Source: Gammaproteobacteria bacterium (lineage in GTDB: Bacteria; Pseudomonadota; Gammaproteobacteria; Thiohalobacterales; Thiohalobacteraceae). Taken from it: DNA of 64,000 nucleotides. Below, one piece after another: positions 45,753-54,873 of the stretch. The notes under the pieces are model-generated. The model worked only from the letters and a program-made list of their open reading frames with translations. It was not told where the DNA came from and did not search any database. A program made the translations under genes and the position numbers. The stretch spans positions 154,791 to 218,790 of the forward strand of contig JAHJQQ010000023.1 in the NCBI GenBank assembly GCA_018819175.1, in the 5' to 3' direction. How positions within the stretch are numbered: position 1 is the stretch's first letter; each line of letters opens with the position of its first letter.

Positions 45753-47537
45753 TTATTCCGCCAGATACCCTTCCCGCAGCAGGTACAGATAAATCTCCTG
45801 CACCGCCTCCATGGCGCTGTATTGGGAGGTGTCGATCCTCATTTCCGGATCTTCCGGCACCTCATAGGGATCGCTGATACCCGTGAATTCCGGTATCAGC
45901 CCCAGCCGCGCCTTTGCGTATAAGCCCTTACGGTCTCGCGCCTCGCACACCTCTAACGGTGTGGCGACATGGATCTCGATAAACGACCCCTGATCCTCGA
46001 TCATCTCGCGCACCGCGCGCCGGGTACTGTGATACGGCGCGATCGGTGCGCAGATGGCGACGCCGCCGTTCTTGGTTATTTCGCTCGCGACGAAGCCGAT
46101 GCGACGGATGTTGAGGTCGCGATGTATTTTTGAGAATCCCAGTTCACTCGACAGATGCTGACGCACGATATCACCGTCGAGCAGCGACACCGGGCGACCA
46201 CCGGCCTCGACCAGCTTGGCGTAGATGATCTTGGCCAGCGTGGATTTGCCCGACCCCGAGAAACCGGTAAAAAACAGTGTGAAACCCTGCTTGCTGCGCG
46301 ATGGATAAACACGCCGCAGCTGACGTACGACTTCGGGGTAGCTAAACCAATCCGGAATGTCGTTACCCAGCGCCAGATCTTTTTTCAATTGCGCATCGGT
46401 GTATTCGCTGCAATCCAGCCGCTGCTTCTCGATCTGCGAGACGGGCAAAAAACGATCCTTGCTGGGGACGTAGCTTTGGGCCTCGATGGGCAGAACGGTG
46501 ATATTCAGTTCGTCCTGATACCGGGCAAGTAGCTCTTGGGAGGCGTATGGGGCGTAGAACGGGCTATCGGAATTGCCCTCTCCCTGGCCCTCTCCCGGGG
46601 GGAGAGGGTATCCGTTGTTTTGGGTTCGGTTGTTCGTTGGTGGGTAGGCGTGTTTGGGACCGACAATCATGTGCGAGCAACCGAAATTCTGGTGCACGAT
46701 GGCATGCCACAAGGCTTCGCGCGGTCCGGCCATGCGCATCGCCAGCGGCAACAGCGACAGGGCGGCGAGGTCGTGCGGGAAGTGACGACGGATGGCCTGG
46801 TAACAGTGGACGCGCGCGTAGTAATGCAGATCGCCCGGTTTGGTCATACCGACGGTCGGATGCAGCAGAATATGGCCACCAATATCCTTAGCCGCTTGCA
46901 GGGCGATATCACGCTGCAAGCGATGCATGGGTTTGCTGGTCTGGAAGGCAACCACCTTGCGCCAACCCATTTTGGTGAACAGGGCGCGCAATTCCTCGGG
47001 CGTGTCCCAGAGATTCTGAAATTCGTAGTGGGTCGGGAGTTGGGTACCCTCCAGGGTTCCACTTATATAGGTATCCTGAACCTGCTCGTAGAGATAGCGA
47101 ACACCGGGATGTTTGTCCGACGTGGTGCCATAGACCGCCTCCGCCTCACGCTGCTTGTCCGGTTGCCAGATTTCCTGGACGGTCAGCACGGCGGGCATGA
47201 AGCCTTCGGCGTCGCGCAGGGCGATACGACTGCCGGGCTGAAGCTTTTCGGCAAATTTCGCGGTGACATCGAGAACAATGGGGATCGGCCATAGCGTACC
47301 GTCGACCAGCCGCATGCGCTCGACCACACCCTCGTAATCCGCCCGACCCATAAAGCCTCGCAGGGGGGAAAAACCGCCATTGAGCAACAGCTCCAGATCA
47401 CAGGTCTGGCGCTGGCTCAGGGTGATGGACAGGTAGTCGCGGGAATCGTGTTTGAGTTGTTCTGCAAGGTCGTCATTGGCCAGCAGGCTGACCAGCTCGC
47501 CTCCGTGCGGCGCAACAAAATAATCCATGTTTATCAA
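45753..47537 (-). CDS. Sulfate adenylyltransferase/APS kinase fusion with altered SAT site
   Basis: A 594-residue protein: ATP-sulfurylase-like domain (1-about 395) plus APS kinase (about 405-594). The kinase has P-loop GFSGSGKST (about 426), LLDGDIVR and IRRIGFVASE, so it should make PAPS from APS. In the SAT part the usual QTRNPMHRAH is QTSKPMHRLQ (about 199) and the usual GRDHAG is GPKHAYPP (about 294), so the ATP-binding Arg, Asn and second His are lost. Right after this lies a 25-residue insert (YPLPPGEGQGEGNSDS) encoded by a dispersed repeat. PAPS supply for the three sulfotransferases is the likely role; the SAT reaction is doubtful. Confidence 0.88.
   Translation of the reverse strand: MINMDYFVAPHGGELVSLLANDDLAEQLKHDSRDYLSITLSQRQTCDLELLLNGGFSPLRGFMGRADYEGVVERMRLVDGTLWPIPIVLDVTAKFAEKLQPGSRIALRDAEGFMPAVLTVQEIWQPDKQREAEAVYGTTSDKHPGVRYLYEQVQDTYISGTLEGTQLPTHYEFQNLWDTPEELRALFTKMGWRKVVAFQTSKPMHRLQRDIALQAAKDIGGHILLHPTVGMTKPGDLHYYARVHCYQAIRRHFPHDLAALSLLPLAMRMAGPREALWHAIVHQNFGCSHMIVGPKHAYPPTNNRTQNNGYPLPPGEGQGEGNSDSPFYAPYASQELLARYQDELNITVLPIEAQSYVPSKDRFLPVSQIEKQRLDCSEYTDAQLKKDLALGNDIPDWFSYPEVVRQLRRVYPSRSKQGFTLFFTGFSGSGKSTLAKIIYAKLVEAGGRPVSLLDGDIVRQHLSSELGFSKIHRDLNIRRIGFVASEITKNGGVAICAPIAPYHSTRRAVREMIEDQGSFIEIHVATPLEVCEARDRKGLYAKARLGLIPEFTGISDPYEVPEDPEMRIDTSQYSAMEAVQEIYLYLLREGYLAE
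46575..46611. repeat. CTCTCCC hairpin repeat inside the SAT coding region, copy B
   Basis: CCCTCTCCCTGGCCCTCTCC followed by CGGGGGGAGAGGG is the same hairpin family found between genes at 14978, 47758, 47973 and 63867. Here it lies in frame in the SAT gene and encodes GYPLPPGEGQGEG on the minus strand. It directly follows the altered GRDHAG position. Confidence 0.85.
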
Positions 47538-47757
47538 TCTCTTATTTGGTTAAATTCGCCGTCTAACGCTGTGACGGGCTGAGGGCCTGCGGAACCTTGA
47601 AGTCCTCTATGTACAGGGCGCCTCTCTCTATCGGCCCTCAGTCGCTGGATATTAGGGGTTATGCCAGGGCGGGTAAAGCTGGGGGCACAGAGAGAATTGT
47701 TAGGGAAGCCTGATTAAACAATCCTATCTGTCATTCCGGCGAATGCCGTATGCGAGG

Positions 47758-48064
47758 GGATAACCCCCTCTCCCTAACCCTCTCCCCGCAAGTGGGGAGA
47801 GGGGATAACCCCGAATGGCACTTACTTAGCCTCTCTGACGACCTGGCAGCGTTATACATCTAGCCACGGAAGCACGCTGAAAATGGCTTTTTTCTATGGT
47901 TATTTCCTTGCTCTTCCGTGGATTCCGTGGCCATCTGTTTTGGTTTTGGGCTTAAGCAAGTGCTATTCGGGATAGCCCCCTCTCCCGCCGGGGCGGGAGA
48001 GGGTCAGGGAGAGGGTGGCAAAGTTCTCAGGTCGAACCTATCTATGTCATGCCATCATGATAAT
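47758..48064. repeat. Repeat-filled spacer: CTCTCCC copies C and D flanking a CACGGAA element
   Basis: 47758-47812 and 47973-48018 are CTCTCCC/GGGAGAG hairpins. 47862-47933 is a CACGGAA palindrome (AGCCACGGAAGCACG ... TTCCGTGGATTCCGTGGCC). After the second hairpin, 48019-48064 matches the right edge of the window at 63956-64000 (ATCTATGTCATGCCATCATG). The whole spacer 47538-48080 shows no gene. Confidence 0.75.
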
Positions 48065-48080
48065 GCTCAAATAGTTAGAC

Positions 48081-49535
48081 TCATATAGCCTTGAGCCGAT
48101 CAAGGCAGGCACGATTCAACTCAGCGGCACGCGCCTCAGTCGACGCTTCGTTATAGCAGCGGAATTCGGGCGCGTTGCCCGACGGACGCAGGTGAATGAT
48201 CTCGCCGTTCTCAAAGCTCATGCGCAGGCCGTCGGTCGTGTCGACGGACGCCACCGTGCCACAGAGTTCCCCGAACATCCGCTCCATGACCGGTGTGCCA
48301 CCGGTGATCAGGGAATCGATCAGGGCACGCGAGCGTTCGGTCGGATAGTTCTTGAGCCGGTCGCTGGCGGTGAAACGCGGCGGCAGCGCCGTGGCCAGAT
48401 GACTCAACGGAATCTTCTGGGTATGCGCGTCCATAAGGAGTGCGAGGATTGGCAGTACAGCATCACGGGTTGGCAAGGCCTTAAGGCTATGCCCGTCGCG
48501 CTCAAGATCCGTGGCCAGTAGAAAACCACCATTCGCCTCATAACCGGCAACGGAAGAATGCCCCGCAGACTGCAGCGCTTGCATCCCTGCAATGACATAG
48601 GGCGAACCGATGCGCGTGCGCTCGACTTTATCGAACCACCCGCTACGCTCCACAACGGTATTGCAGCTCACAGGCGTCGCCAATGCGCGAATGCCCAATG
48701 CCCGCGCGCACAGCACACCGACAATATCACCGCGCAGCCATTCGCCAGACTCAGTGCCTATCAAGGGTCGATCGGCATCACCGTCGGTCGAGACAAGCGC
48801 ATCGACGTCATGCTCCCTGGACCAGTCATGGGCTAAATCAACATCTTCAGCACGGATGGCCTCGGTATCGACCGGCATGAATTTCTCGGAACGACCCAGC
48901 CGAACCACAGCAGCCCCAAGACCTTCGAGAATCTCACCCAACAGATCGCGCGCCACACCCGAATGTTCATACACCCCGACACGCATCCCGTTGAGTGCAG
49001 CGCGCGGGAAAAAATCCACATAACGCGCGACATACACATCGCGTGCCTGGGCATCGACAGCAGGCAGTGCGTCTGTGCGCACCACCGCAGGCAACGCAAC
49101 GCGCTGAGCCCGGATTCCTGTCTCATCATCCTTGAGTATCTCGCCAAACGCGGTATTGAACTTGATGCCGTTGCGGTCATCCGGGATATGACTGCCGGTC
49201 ACCATGATGGATGGCGCACCACGCGTAATACCTGCATAGGCCACCGCCGGCGATGGCAGAAAGCCGCAATTCACAGGACGGTAACCCGCATCGGCGATGG
49301 CAGCGGCAACCGCCCCCATGATAGCCGGGGTACTGGCACGCAGGTCACCCGCGATCAGCACTTCGCCACCCGCCTGCAGATTGCTGCCCTGCTCGAGATG
49401 CTGAAGAAAGGCGCGAGTGTAGGCGTAGCAGACCGGCGGCGTCATATCCACAACCCGGCCACGCGCGCCACTGGTACCGAAACCTACACCACTACGCTCC
49501 ATCAGTTCACTGATGAGGATTTGTTCAAGAGACAT
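48081..49535 (-). CDS. Phosphomannomutase/phosphoglucomutase-type enzyme
   Basis: A 484-residue alpha-D-phosphohexomutase. The phospho-serine loop VTGSHIPDDRNGIKF, the metal site STDGDADRPL and the sugar-binding GYEANGGFLL are all present in the right order. It is likely to interconvert mannose-6-P and mannose-1-P for GDP-mannose, the substrate of Gmd, but phosphoglucomutase activity cannot be excluded. It lies between the SAT/APS-kinase gene and the subtilase gene, all on the minus strand. Confidence 0.88.
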   Translation of the reverse strand: MSLEQILISELMERSGVGFGTSGARGRVVDMTPPVCYAYTRAFLQHLEQGSNLQAGGEVLIAGDLRASTPAIMGAVAAAIADAGYRPVNCGFLPSPAVAYAGITRGAPSIMVTGSHIPDDRNGIKFNTAFGEILKDDETGIRAQRVALPAVVRTDALPAVDAQARDVYVARYVDFFPRAALNGMRVGVYEHSGVARDLLGEILEGLGAAVVRLGRSEKFMPVDTEAIRAEDVDLAHDWSREHDVDALVSTDGDADRPLIGTESGEWLRGDIVGVLCARALGIRALATPVSCNTVVERSGWFDKVERTRIGSPYVIAGMQALQSAGHSSVAGYEANGGFLLATDLERDGHSLKALPTRDAVLPILALLMDAHTQKIPLSHLATALPPRFTASDRLKNYPTERSRALIDSLITGGTPVMERMFGELCGTVASVDTTDGLRMSFENGEIIHLRPSGNAPEFRCYNEASTEARAAELNRACLDRLKAI

Positions 49536-49726
49536 TATGATGGCCTGAAAATATTGTTATCCGCTCTGCCGATATTATGCCGGACGAAGCTATGAGTGTT
49601 TGCAATAATATGCCAGAACTAAGGTTGTGAATAAATCAAAATCGGCAACATGCATCAAGACAAGTGAATTAACGGAGATAGCCCGGGATTTCACTACAAG
49701 TTCTGTCAGCCTGCCAGAAACTATTA

Positions 49727-51958
49727 TCAGAATGCCACCATCCCCAGGGCCTTGCGCTGAATAACCAGTACGTCTCCCAGATTGAATTCGCCGTCGGGTG
49801 TGGCTATACCATTGACGAGTGGGGCAACATCGCCGCGACCTTCCTGAAAGGGAGTGAGCGTGATCTCCCCCATCAAGACACGGTAGCCAATCAGAACATC
49901 GCGAACATCTACGCTTCCATCATCATTCAGATCACCATCGGGCGAAACAGGGAAAGAGGAACTATCCAGTGGGTTTGTTCCTGCAGCTATCTCTATGCCA
50001 TCCCCTGCTTGGTCATTGTCCGAGTCAATCAGTAATGGATATGTGGCATGAATATTAATCTCATCGCCATCGCTCAAACCATCCATGTCGGTGTCAATCA
50101 GTAGAGGATCTGTGGCGTGGATATTTATCTCATCGCCATCACTTAGGCCATCCGTGTCGGTGTCGGCAATCAGCGAATCGGTACCGATTCCGGCCTCTTC
50201 GTCATCACTTAGTCCATCGTTGTCATCGTCTGTATCGCAAACATCTCCAATTTGATCACTATCAGTATCGAGTTGGTCAGGATTATGAATGAACTCGCAG
50301 GTATCGCATGCATTTCCGATTAGATCACCATCGCTATCGAGTTGATCGAGGTTATAGATCACCCTGCAATTGTCACTGTCATGATTAAAGCCATCGCCAT
50401 CCGCATCAAGGCTGATACGTCCTTGGCCAGTACGAAAGTCAAATCCCGGAACACTCACATCCTCAACCGAGTTTAGTAGCGCGTCGCGGACATCGCTAAA
50501 TGACAACGAGCAGAATGCCTTTTGTGCCGCCAGCAGTGCGGCTGAACCAGCGACATAGGATGATGCTGCGGAGGTGCCCGTAAACATTAGCGTCTGCGAT
50601 GTCTCCATGCCCACTGGTCCAGCGATATCAGGCTTATTTCGGCCATCCGTGGTGGGCCCTTCGGATGAAGCCTGATCCGGTGCGTCATCGAGAGCAGTCG
50701 CCCCCACGGTGACGACCGATGCACAGTCGGCTGGCTGTGCAATACTGCTGGCAGTTATATTGATGCCAAGTGGATGGGCAAAGGAGAACAACGTCAGCGG
50801 CAGGTCTGGAGTCGAAATGGATTGCTTACTGACTACGACATAAAACGTACCCGATGATGCTGGCAGGTAGTCGAGCGTTTCGTAGGGAAGCGGAAAACCA
50901 CTCACTTGACTATTTTCAGATGACGCAACCAGCGTACCGCCCACATCCGGATCACCATCATAAAGATAAATATCATAGTCAGGCGGCGTTGGCGATTGGT
51001 ACGCATCCCAATTGAGCGTCAGATTGATCGGGATACCCGCCTGCAACACGACAGTGTTGTAGTTCTGACCGCCTGAAAACTCATGACGCAGATCACTGTC
51101 TGCATCCGCGAAGACACTTAGATAATGATTGAGCCGCTGGTTACCGGCGGGATTTATCCACAGAATGCCTGCGCCTTCAGCATCATTTGTGATGTCGCAT
51201 ATTGGCCCACTGCCATCGTAGAACGCTGCACCGAACCATACGAGAGGCTGATGAATAATCTCGACCCCGGCGGCGATCATCCCATCAACTGCCGCTGAAA
51301 GCTCCAGATCCGTGCTGATTTTAGCGAGAAATAATTCCGCGCCTGGTGCTGTATCGTGAACTATCTCTGCGACGTTCGTACCGTGGTCAGAACCAACATC
51401 ATCACTCAGGGTTATAGGCGGGAATACGGTGTAATCAGTGAATTGCTGCCCCGTCGGAAGCTCACCGTTCGCTTGCGCATTCGCCAGACCAGCGAAGCCG
51501 GTATCAATAATGCCTATCTTGATACCGGAACCGTCAGTGCCTATGTCATGAAAATCAGCAGCACCGATATAATCAGCACCCAGACTGGTCACTTCGGCCG
51601 GATGATGGGGATATGAAAGACGGACGATAACTCCCTGGGGTAATGACTGCAAAAGGCCTGCAAGCCGGTCACCCGTCACGGTAATCTGAGTCAGCGGGCC
51701 GCGCGTATAGCCGGGCGCAGAACCCTGCGACTGTAACAGTGGGTTGATATTCTGATTAGCCGGCGCTTCAACAATAAGTTTACTGGACTTTGTTTTAAGT
51801 GAAGGCTGCAGATCGACTTGCTCAACTAATCGACGCACATCCGCAGATAGACTTGCCGCAAGTTGAACAGATGGGGCAGCAGCAAGCGGTTCCGCCATGA
51901 GCACAGCGAGAAATAATGCTAAATGAATCTTCGAATTGGGTCGTATACCCATCAGCAA
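49727..51958 (-). CDS. Secreted subtilisin-like (S8) protease with TSP3 repeats and dockerin-like end
   Basis: A 743-residue exported serine protease. Signal peptide (about 1-28), then an S8 domain with D152 in GIIDTG, H192 in DHGTNVAE, oxyanion N273 in NPAGNQ and S463 in GTSAASSYVAG. A beta-rich pre-peptidase-C-like insert lies at about 285-395. Residues about 519-665 are thrombospondin type 3 calcium repeats (DTDTDGLSDGDEINIHATDP twice). The last 70 residues (GDLNDDGSVDVRDVLIGYRV; GEFNLGDVLVIQRKALG) have two EF-hand-like halves as in type I dockerins. A calcium-dependent, matrix-associated protease is likely. Confidence 0.88.
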   Translation of the reverse strand: MLMGIRPNSKIHLALFLAVLMAEPLAAAPSVQLAASLSADVRRLVEQVDLQPSLKTKSSKLIVEAPANQNINPLLQSQGSAPGYTRGPLTQITVTGDRLAGLLQSLPQGVIVRLSYPHHPAEVTSLGADYIGAADFHDIGTDGSGIKIGIIDTGFAGLANAQANGELPTGQQFTDYTVFPPITLSDDVGSDHGTNVAEIVHDTAPGAELFLAKISTDLELSAAVDGMIAAGVEIIHQPLVWFGAAFYDGSGPICDITNDAEGAGILWINPAGNQRLNHYLSVFADADSDLRHEFSGGQNYNTVVLQAGIPINLTLNWDAYQSPTPPDYDIYLYDGDPDVGGTLVASSENSQVSGFPLPYETLDYLPASSGTFYVVVSKQSISTPDLPLTLFSFAHPLGINITASSIAQPADCASVVTVGATALDDAPDQASSEGPTTDGRNKPDIAGPVGMETSQTLMFTGTSAASSYVAGSAALLAAQKAFCSLSFSDVRDALLNSVEDVSVPGFDFRTGQGRISLDADGDGFNHDSDNCRVIYNLDQLDSDGDLIGNACDTCEFIHNPDQLDTDSDQIGDVCDTDDDNDGLSDDEEAGIGTDSLIADTDTDGLSDGDEINIHATDPLLIDTDMDGLSDGDEINIHATYPLLIDSDNDQAGDGIEIAAGTNPLDSSSFPVSPDGDLNDDGSVDVRDVLIGYRVLMGEITLTPFQEGRGDVAPLVNGIATPDGEFNLGDVLVIQRKALGMVAF

Positions 51959-52109
51959 GCCACCTCAACCCTCACCGTATATTGCCGGCGTTGGCACAAA
52001 GGATAAGTATTGCCGTCTGCGTACAGTCAGTATTCACATATCAGGTTAGCACCTGATGTTTTGAAGGTGGAACAGAGGTATTAATGAAGGGGGATTTACG
52101 GCGAGTATT

Positions 52110-53240
52110 TCATGGTGGTGTCAGGAAAGCACCCTCAACCGTTCCCCATTCGTCAGGTCCCGGCCCGGTGTAAACCATTACAAAGTTTTTTCCATCCGGG
52201 CTCAGCCATTTATTGGAGAAATTCCAATACACCGATTTACTTCCGGTATTCAGCCCTGGACCCGTCAATTCTGCGTTTCCGAACAAGACCGTCTGCCAGG
52301 GACCCCAGGGGTCTGGTGCCTCGTAGACTCCGATATGGAAATCACTGTTCCGGAAACGGTTCACCTGCTGAGTGATCAACAGATAACGTCCAAGCCCCGG
52401 ATTGTAGCTGACACTCGTGCGCATTACGCCGTTAACTGGATCCTCGAATACTGGAGCACGACTATTGATATCGCTAGCCCAGAGCGCATTTCCGCCAACA
52501 TCAAGACCCGTGAAGTACTCATAAGTATTCTTATCGGTCATTGATACTTTTGGCACGCGGATAAGTGCTATTTTGCCGGGGACCTGTACATTCCAAGCAT
52601 CCTCATCCACCGATATGGTTTCCTCGGGAGCATAGATATAAACAAATTCGTCTCGTGCGCCGGCATAGTCTTTGCCAAATTGAAGAAATGACGGAGAGAA
52701 AAATCCATCACTCCCGGTGAAATCTTTGTTCGCCCATATAACGCCCGTGGCAGACCAGGACTTGCCCTTATCGGTCGATTTGAACAGTTCAGTGCGCTGG
52801 AAGGCACTGCTATTACTGCTGCTGCCCGCTCGCAGTAAATATAACTCTCCGTCTACAGCCAGAATGCCGACACTTTTTCCTCCACAACCGCCGGTTTCCT
52901 TACCGACCTTGAAGACGTCAAACGCACTGTAGTTATCCTTATCGCCTTCAATGCGGCCCACACCTAGCGAGGCCCTGACGGTGTTGGTTGTACGAAAACC
53001 TTCACCATCGCCGAATGATGTGTATTGGTGGTCATCATCGGCCCAGGTTATCGTCCAGTTATCCGATTCGTCCGCGGCAACATTATTACCGGGCGTGACG
53101 TTTCTCAGCGTCGCCATATCGAACGACATACCTGTTATTGCCGTGCTCGGCGGGTAATTCGGCACGCCATGCACAGCAACTGCCAGCGTCGTCATGATAC
53201 CGGCGAGGCAAACTTTTAGAACAGATCGTTTGATAGCCAT
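52110..53240 (-). CDS. Secreted DUF4185-like protein
   Basis: A 376-residue exported protein (signal peptide about 1-25). The body has NWTITWADDDHQYTSFGDG, RASLGVGRIEG and SPDGKNFVMVYTG, the features of the DUF4185 family, five-bladed-propeller-like proteins related in shape to glycoside hydrolases/sialidases. Activity is unknown. It follows in the same direction as the protease gene and may be part of the extracellular matrix set. AGGAG lies upstream of the start. The family name is from memory of the motif. Confidence 0.65.
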   Translation of the reverse strand: MAIKRSVLKVCLAGIMTTLAVAVHGVPNYPPSTAITGMSFDMATLRNVTPGNNVAADESDNWTITWADDDHQYTSFGDGEGFRTTNTVRASLGVGRIEGDKDNYSAFDVFKVGKETGGCGGKSVGILAVDGELYLLRAGSSSNSSAFQRTELFKSTDKGKSWSATGVIWANKDFTGSDGFFSPSFLQFGKDYAGARDEFVYIYAPEETISVDEDAWNVQVPGKIALIRVPKVSMTDKNTYEYFTGLDVGGNALWASDINSRAPVFEDPVNGVMRTSVSYNPGLGRYLLITQQVNRFRNSDFHIGVYEAPDPWGPWQTVLFGNAELTGPGLNTGSKSVYWNFSNKWLSPDGKNFVMVYTGPGPDEWGTVEGAFLTPP

Positions 53241-53417
53241 TTATATGGCTCCTCCAGGAGGTCTCTTCCCAAGTGTATGCCACACTATAGCCAAACCTCT
53301 CCCTCAGCGATGAAGGAGACCGGCTGGATTTGGACCATCGGATCGGTGTAACCGAGTAAGGAGACGCGCCGCTGCAAGCAGCTAGAGAGAGGAGATTTCT
53401 AACTTACTGATTTAAAA

Positions 53418-53493
53418 TGGTGGCCAGGGACGGAATCGAACCGCCGACACGGGGATTTTCAATCCCCTGCTCTACCAACTGAGCTACCTGGCC
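53418..53493 (-). tRNA. tRNA-Phe (GAA)
   Basis: A complete 76-base cloverleaf on the minus strand: acceptor stem GGCCAGG/CCTGGCC, D-arm AGCTCAGTTGGTAGAGC, anticodon loop ATTGAAAAT with GAA, T-arm GGTTCGATTCC, and an encoded CCA end. tRNA ends are common recombination sites. The duplicated rfbB fragment begins 67 bases away, but no attachment-site repeat or integrase was seen. Confidence 0.97.
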
Positions 53494-53560
53494 CCGAAAG
53501 AAGGCGTATTAGACCGACCTGCCCCGATCAAGTCAAGGCGGAATAGCCCGTAGGCGGCGG

Positions 53561-53956
53561 TTAATTCTTATGACCGTACTGGGTTTCCAGATAGTGCCGG
53601 TATTCCCCGGAACGGACCCGGTTACACCAGTCCAAATTATCCAGATACCAACCCAGGGTCGCCTCGATACCGGTTTCGAAGCGGTGTGCCGGCTGCCAGC
53701 CGAGCTCGGCCTTCATCTTCGAGGAATCAATTGCATAGCGACGATCATGGCCGGGGCGATCGCGTACATAGGTGATCAGTTCACGGTACGGCGTGGTGCC
53801 GGGCCTGAGCTGGTCCAGGCGGTCGCAGATCAGACCTACGATATCGATATTGGTCCATTCGTTGTTGCCGCCGATGTTGTAGACCTCACCGAGGCGTCCG
53901 CGCTCAAGCACCGCCTCGATGCCACTGCAATGGTCCTCGACATACAGCCAATCGCG
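53561..53956 (-). pseudogene. Duplicated C-terminal fragment of rfbB
   Basis: About 132 codons, almost identical in DNA to the 3' end of the full rfbB at 55652-56707 (shared WLYVEDHCSGIEAVLERGRL and RPGHDRRYAIDSSKMKAEL). The match ends sharply near 53956 at the codons before RDWLY. Upstream are 36 unrelated bases and then the IS. The fragment lacks the cofactor and catalytic half, so it is non-functional. Confidence 0.92.
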
Positions 53957-53992
53957 AACAAAAGCGACTCCCGAAGGAGCCACTATTAAATA

Positions 53993-54740
53993 AGGGTCTT
54001 AGGAAGCAGATTGCATGCTAACATGCGTTTGCTTCTATGTATAAAGGCAAAAATAGATACTACAAAAATTCCAAGATCAGTGAGGCCAGATTTCGGCGCC
54101 TGCTGAGGGCTTTTGCCCTGGACCTGACGGCCAGTGACGCGGCCAGGTTGACGGGCATCAGCACACGCTCGGTGAACACGATTTACCTCAAGCTTCGCTG
54201 GCGGATCGCGGCGTTTTGCGAAGCACAATCGCCCTATTCGGGTGAGGTCGAACTGGATGAGTCCTATTTCGGACCGAAACGCATCCGCGGCAAGCGAGGT
54301 CGTGGCGCTGGTGGCAAGACAATCCTATTTGGCGCCTTCAAACGTAATGGCCATGTCTATACAGAAATCGTGCCTGATGCGAAGAAAAAGACTTTATTAG
54401 CAGTGATTCGTGGCCGCGTAGATCTGGGCAGCGTGGTCAATACCGATGGTTGGCGTGCTTATGATGGCCTAGTCGATGTTGGATATGAAAAGCATTTCCG
54501 GGTCCATCACGGTGCCAATGAATTTGCGTCGGACAATCGTCATATCAACGGCATAGAATCGTTTTGGGCCTTCGCGAAGCTACGCTTGAGTCGGTTCAAG
54601 GGGCTGCCAAAGCACACGTTCTATTTGCATTTGAAAGAAACCGAGTTCAGATTTAATCATCGTCGACAGGACATCTATAAACAGCTGCTGCAATTACTCA
54701 GAAAACACCCAATCTGGGTTAATCTGCTTCCTAAGACCCT
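53993..54740 (+). mobile_element. IS1595-family insertion sequence
   Basis: A 748-base element with 20-bp perfect terminal inverted repeats (AGGGTCTTAGGAAGCAGATT at both ends, 53993-54012 and 54721-54740). A 7-bp direct repeat TAAATAA flanks it if the outermost A/T is counted as host, close to the 8 bp typical for the family. It carries one transposase gene and sits 6 bases beyond the stop of the VPLPA-tailed protein gene. Confidence 0.9.
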
Positions 54741-54873
54741 AAATAATTACGACTTCTTGAACTTAGCTACTCCGATTAGACCCAACAAACCAGAACCTAA
54801 CAGCCCCACAGCAGGAGGGAGGGGAACTGAGCTAAGTGTCACATCGAAGGTCGCAGGGTCCCAATACCCATAA
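54037..54873 (+). CDS. IS1595-family (ISXO2-like) DDE transposase
   Basis: The enzyme has an N-terminal helix-turn-helix region (LTASDAARLTGISTRSVNTI), then the DDE domain with ELDESYFG, NTDGWRAY and HINGIESFW (first Asp, second Asp, Asn/Glu region). The frame has no stop before the right inverted repeat: it reads through it (NLLPKTL) and into host DNA antisense to the neighbouring gene, ending at 54873. About 43 residues at the end are therefore not IS-encoded. The core is complete, so activity is possible. Confidence 0.92.
   Translation: MYKGKNRYYKNSKISEARFRRLLRAFALDLTASDAARLTGISTRSVNTIYLKLRWRIAAFCEAQSPYSGEVELDESYFGPKRIRGKRGRGAGGKTILFGAFKRNGHVYTEIVPDAKKKTLLAVIRGRVDLGSVVNTDGWRAYDGLVDVGYEKHFRVHHGANEFASDNRHINGIESFWAFAKLRLSRFKGLPKHTFYLHLKETEFRFNHRRQDIYKQLLQLLRKHPIWVNLLPKTLNNYDFLNLATPIRPNKPEPNSPTAGGRGTELSVTSKVAGSQYP

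Noticed and set aside
46536..47294. Long plus-strand frame opposite the SAT gene
   Set aside because: It is a shadow of the conserved minus-strand gene with no domain or start signal.
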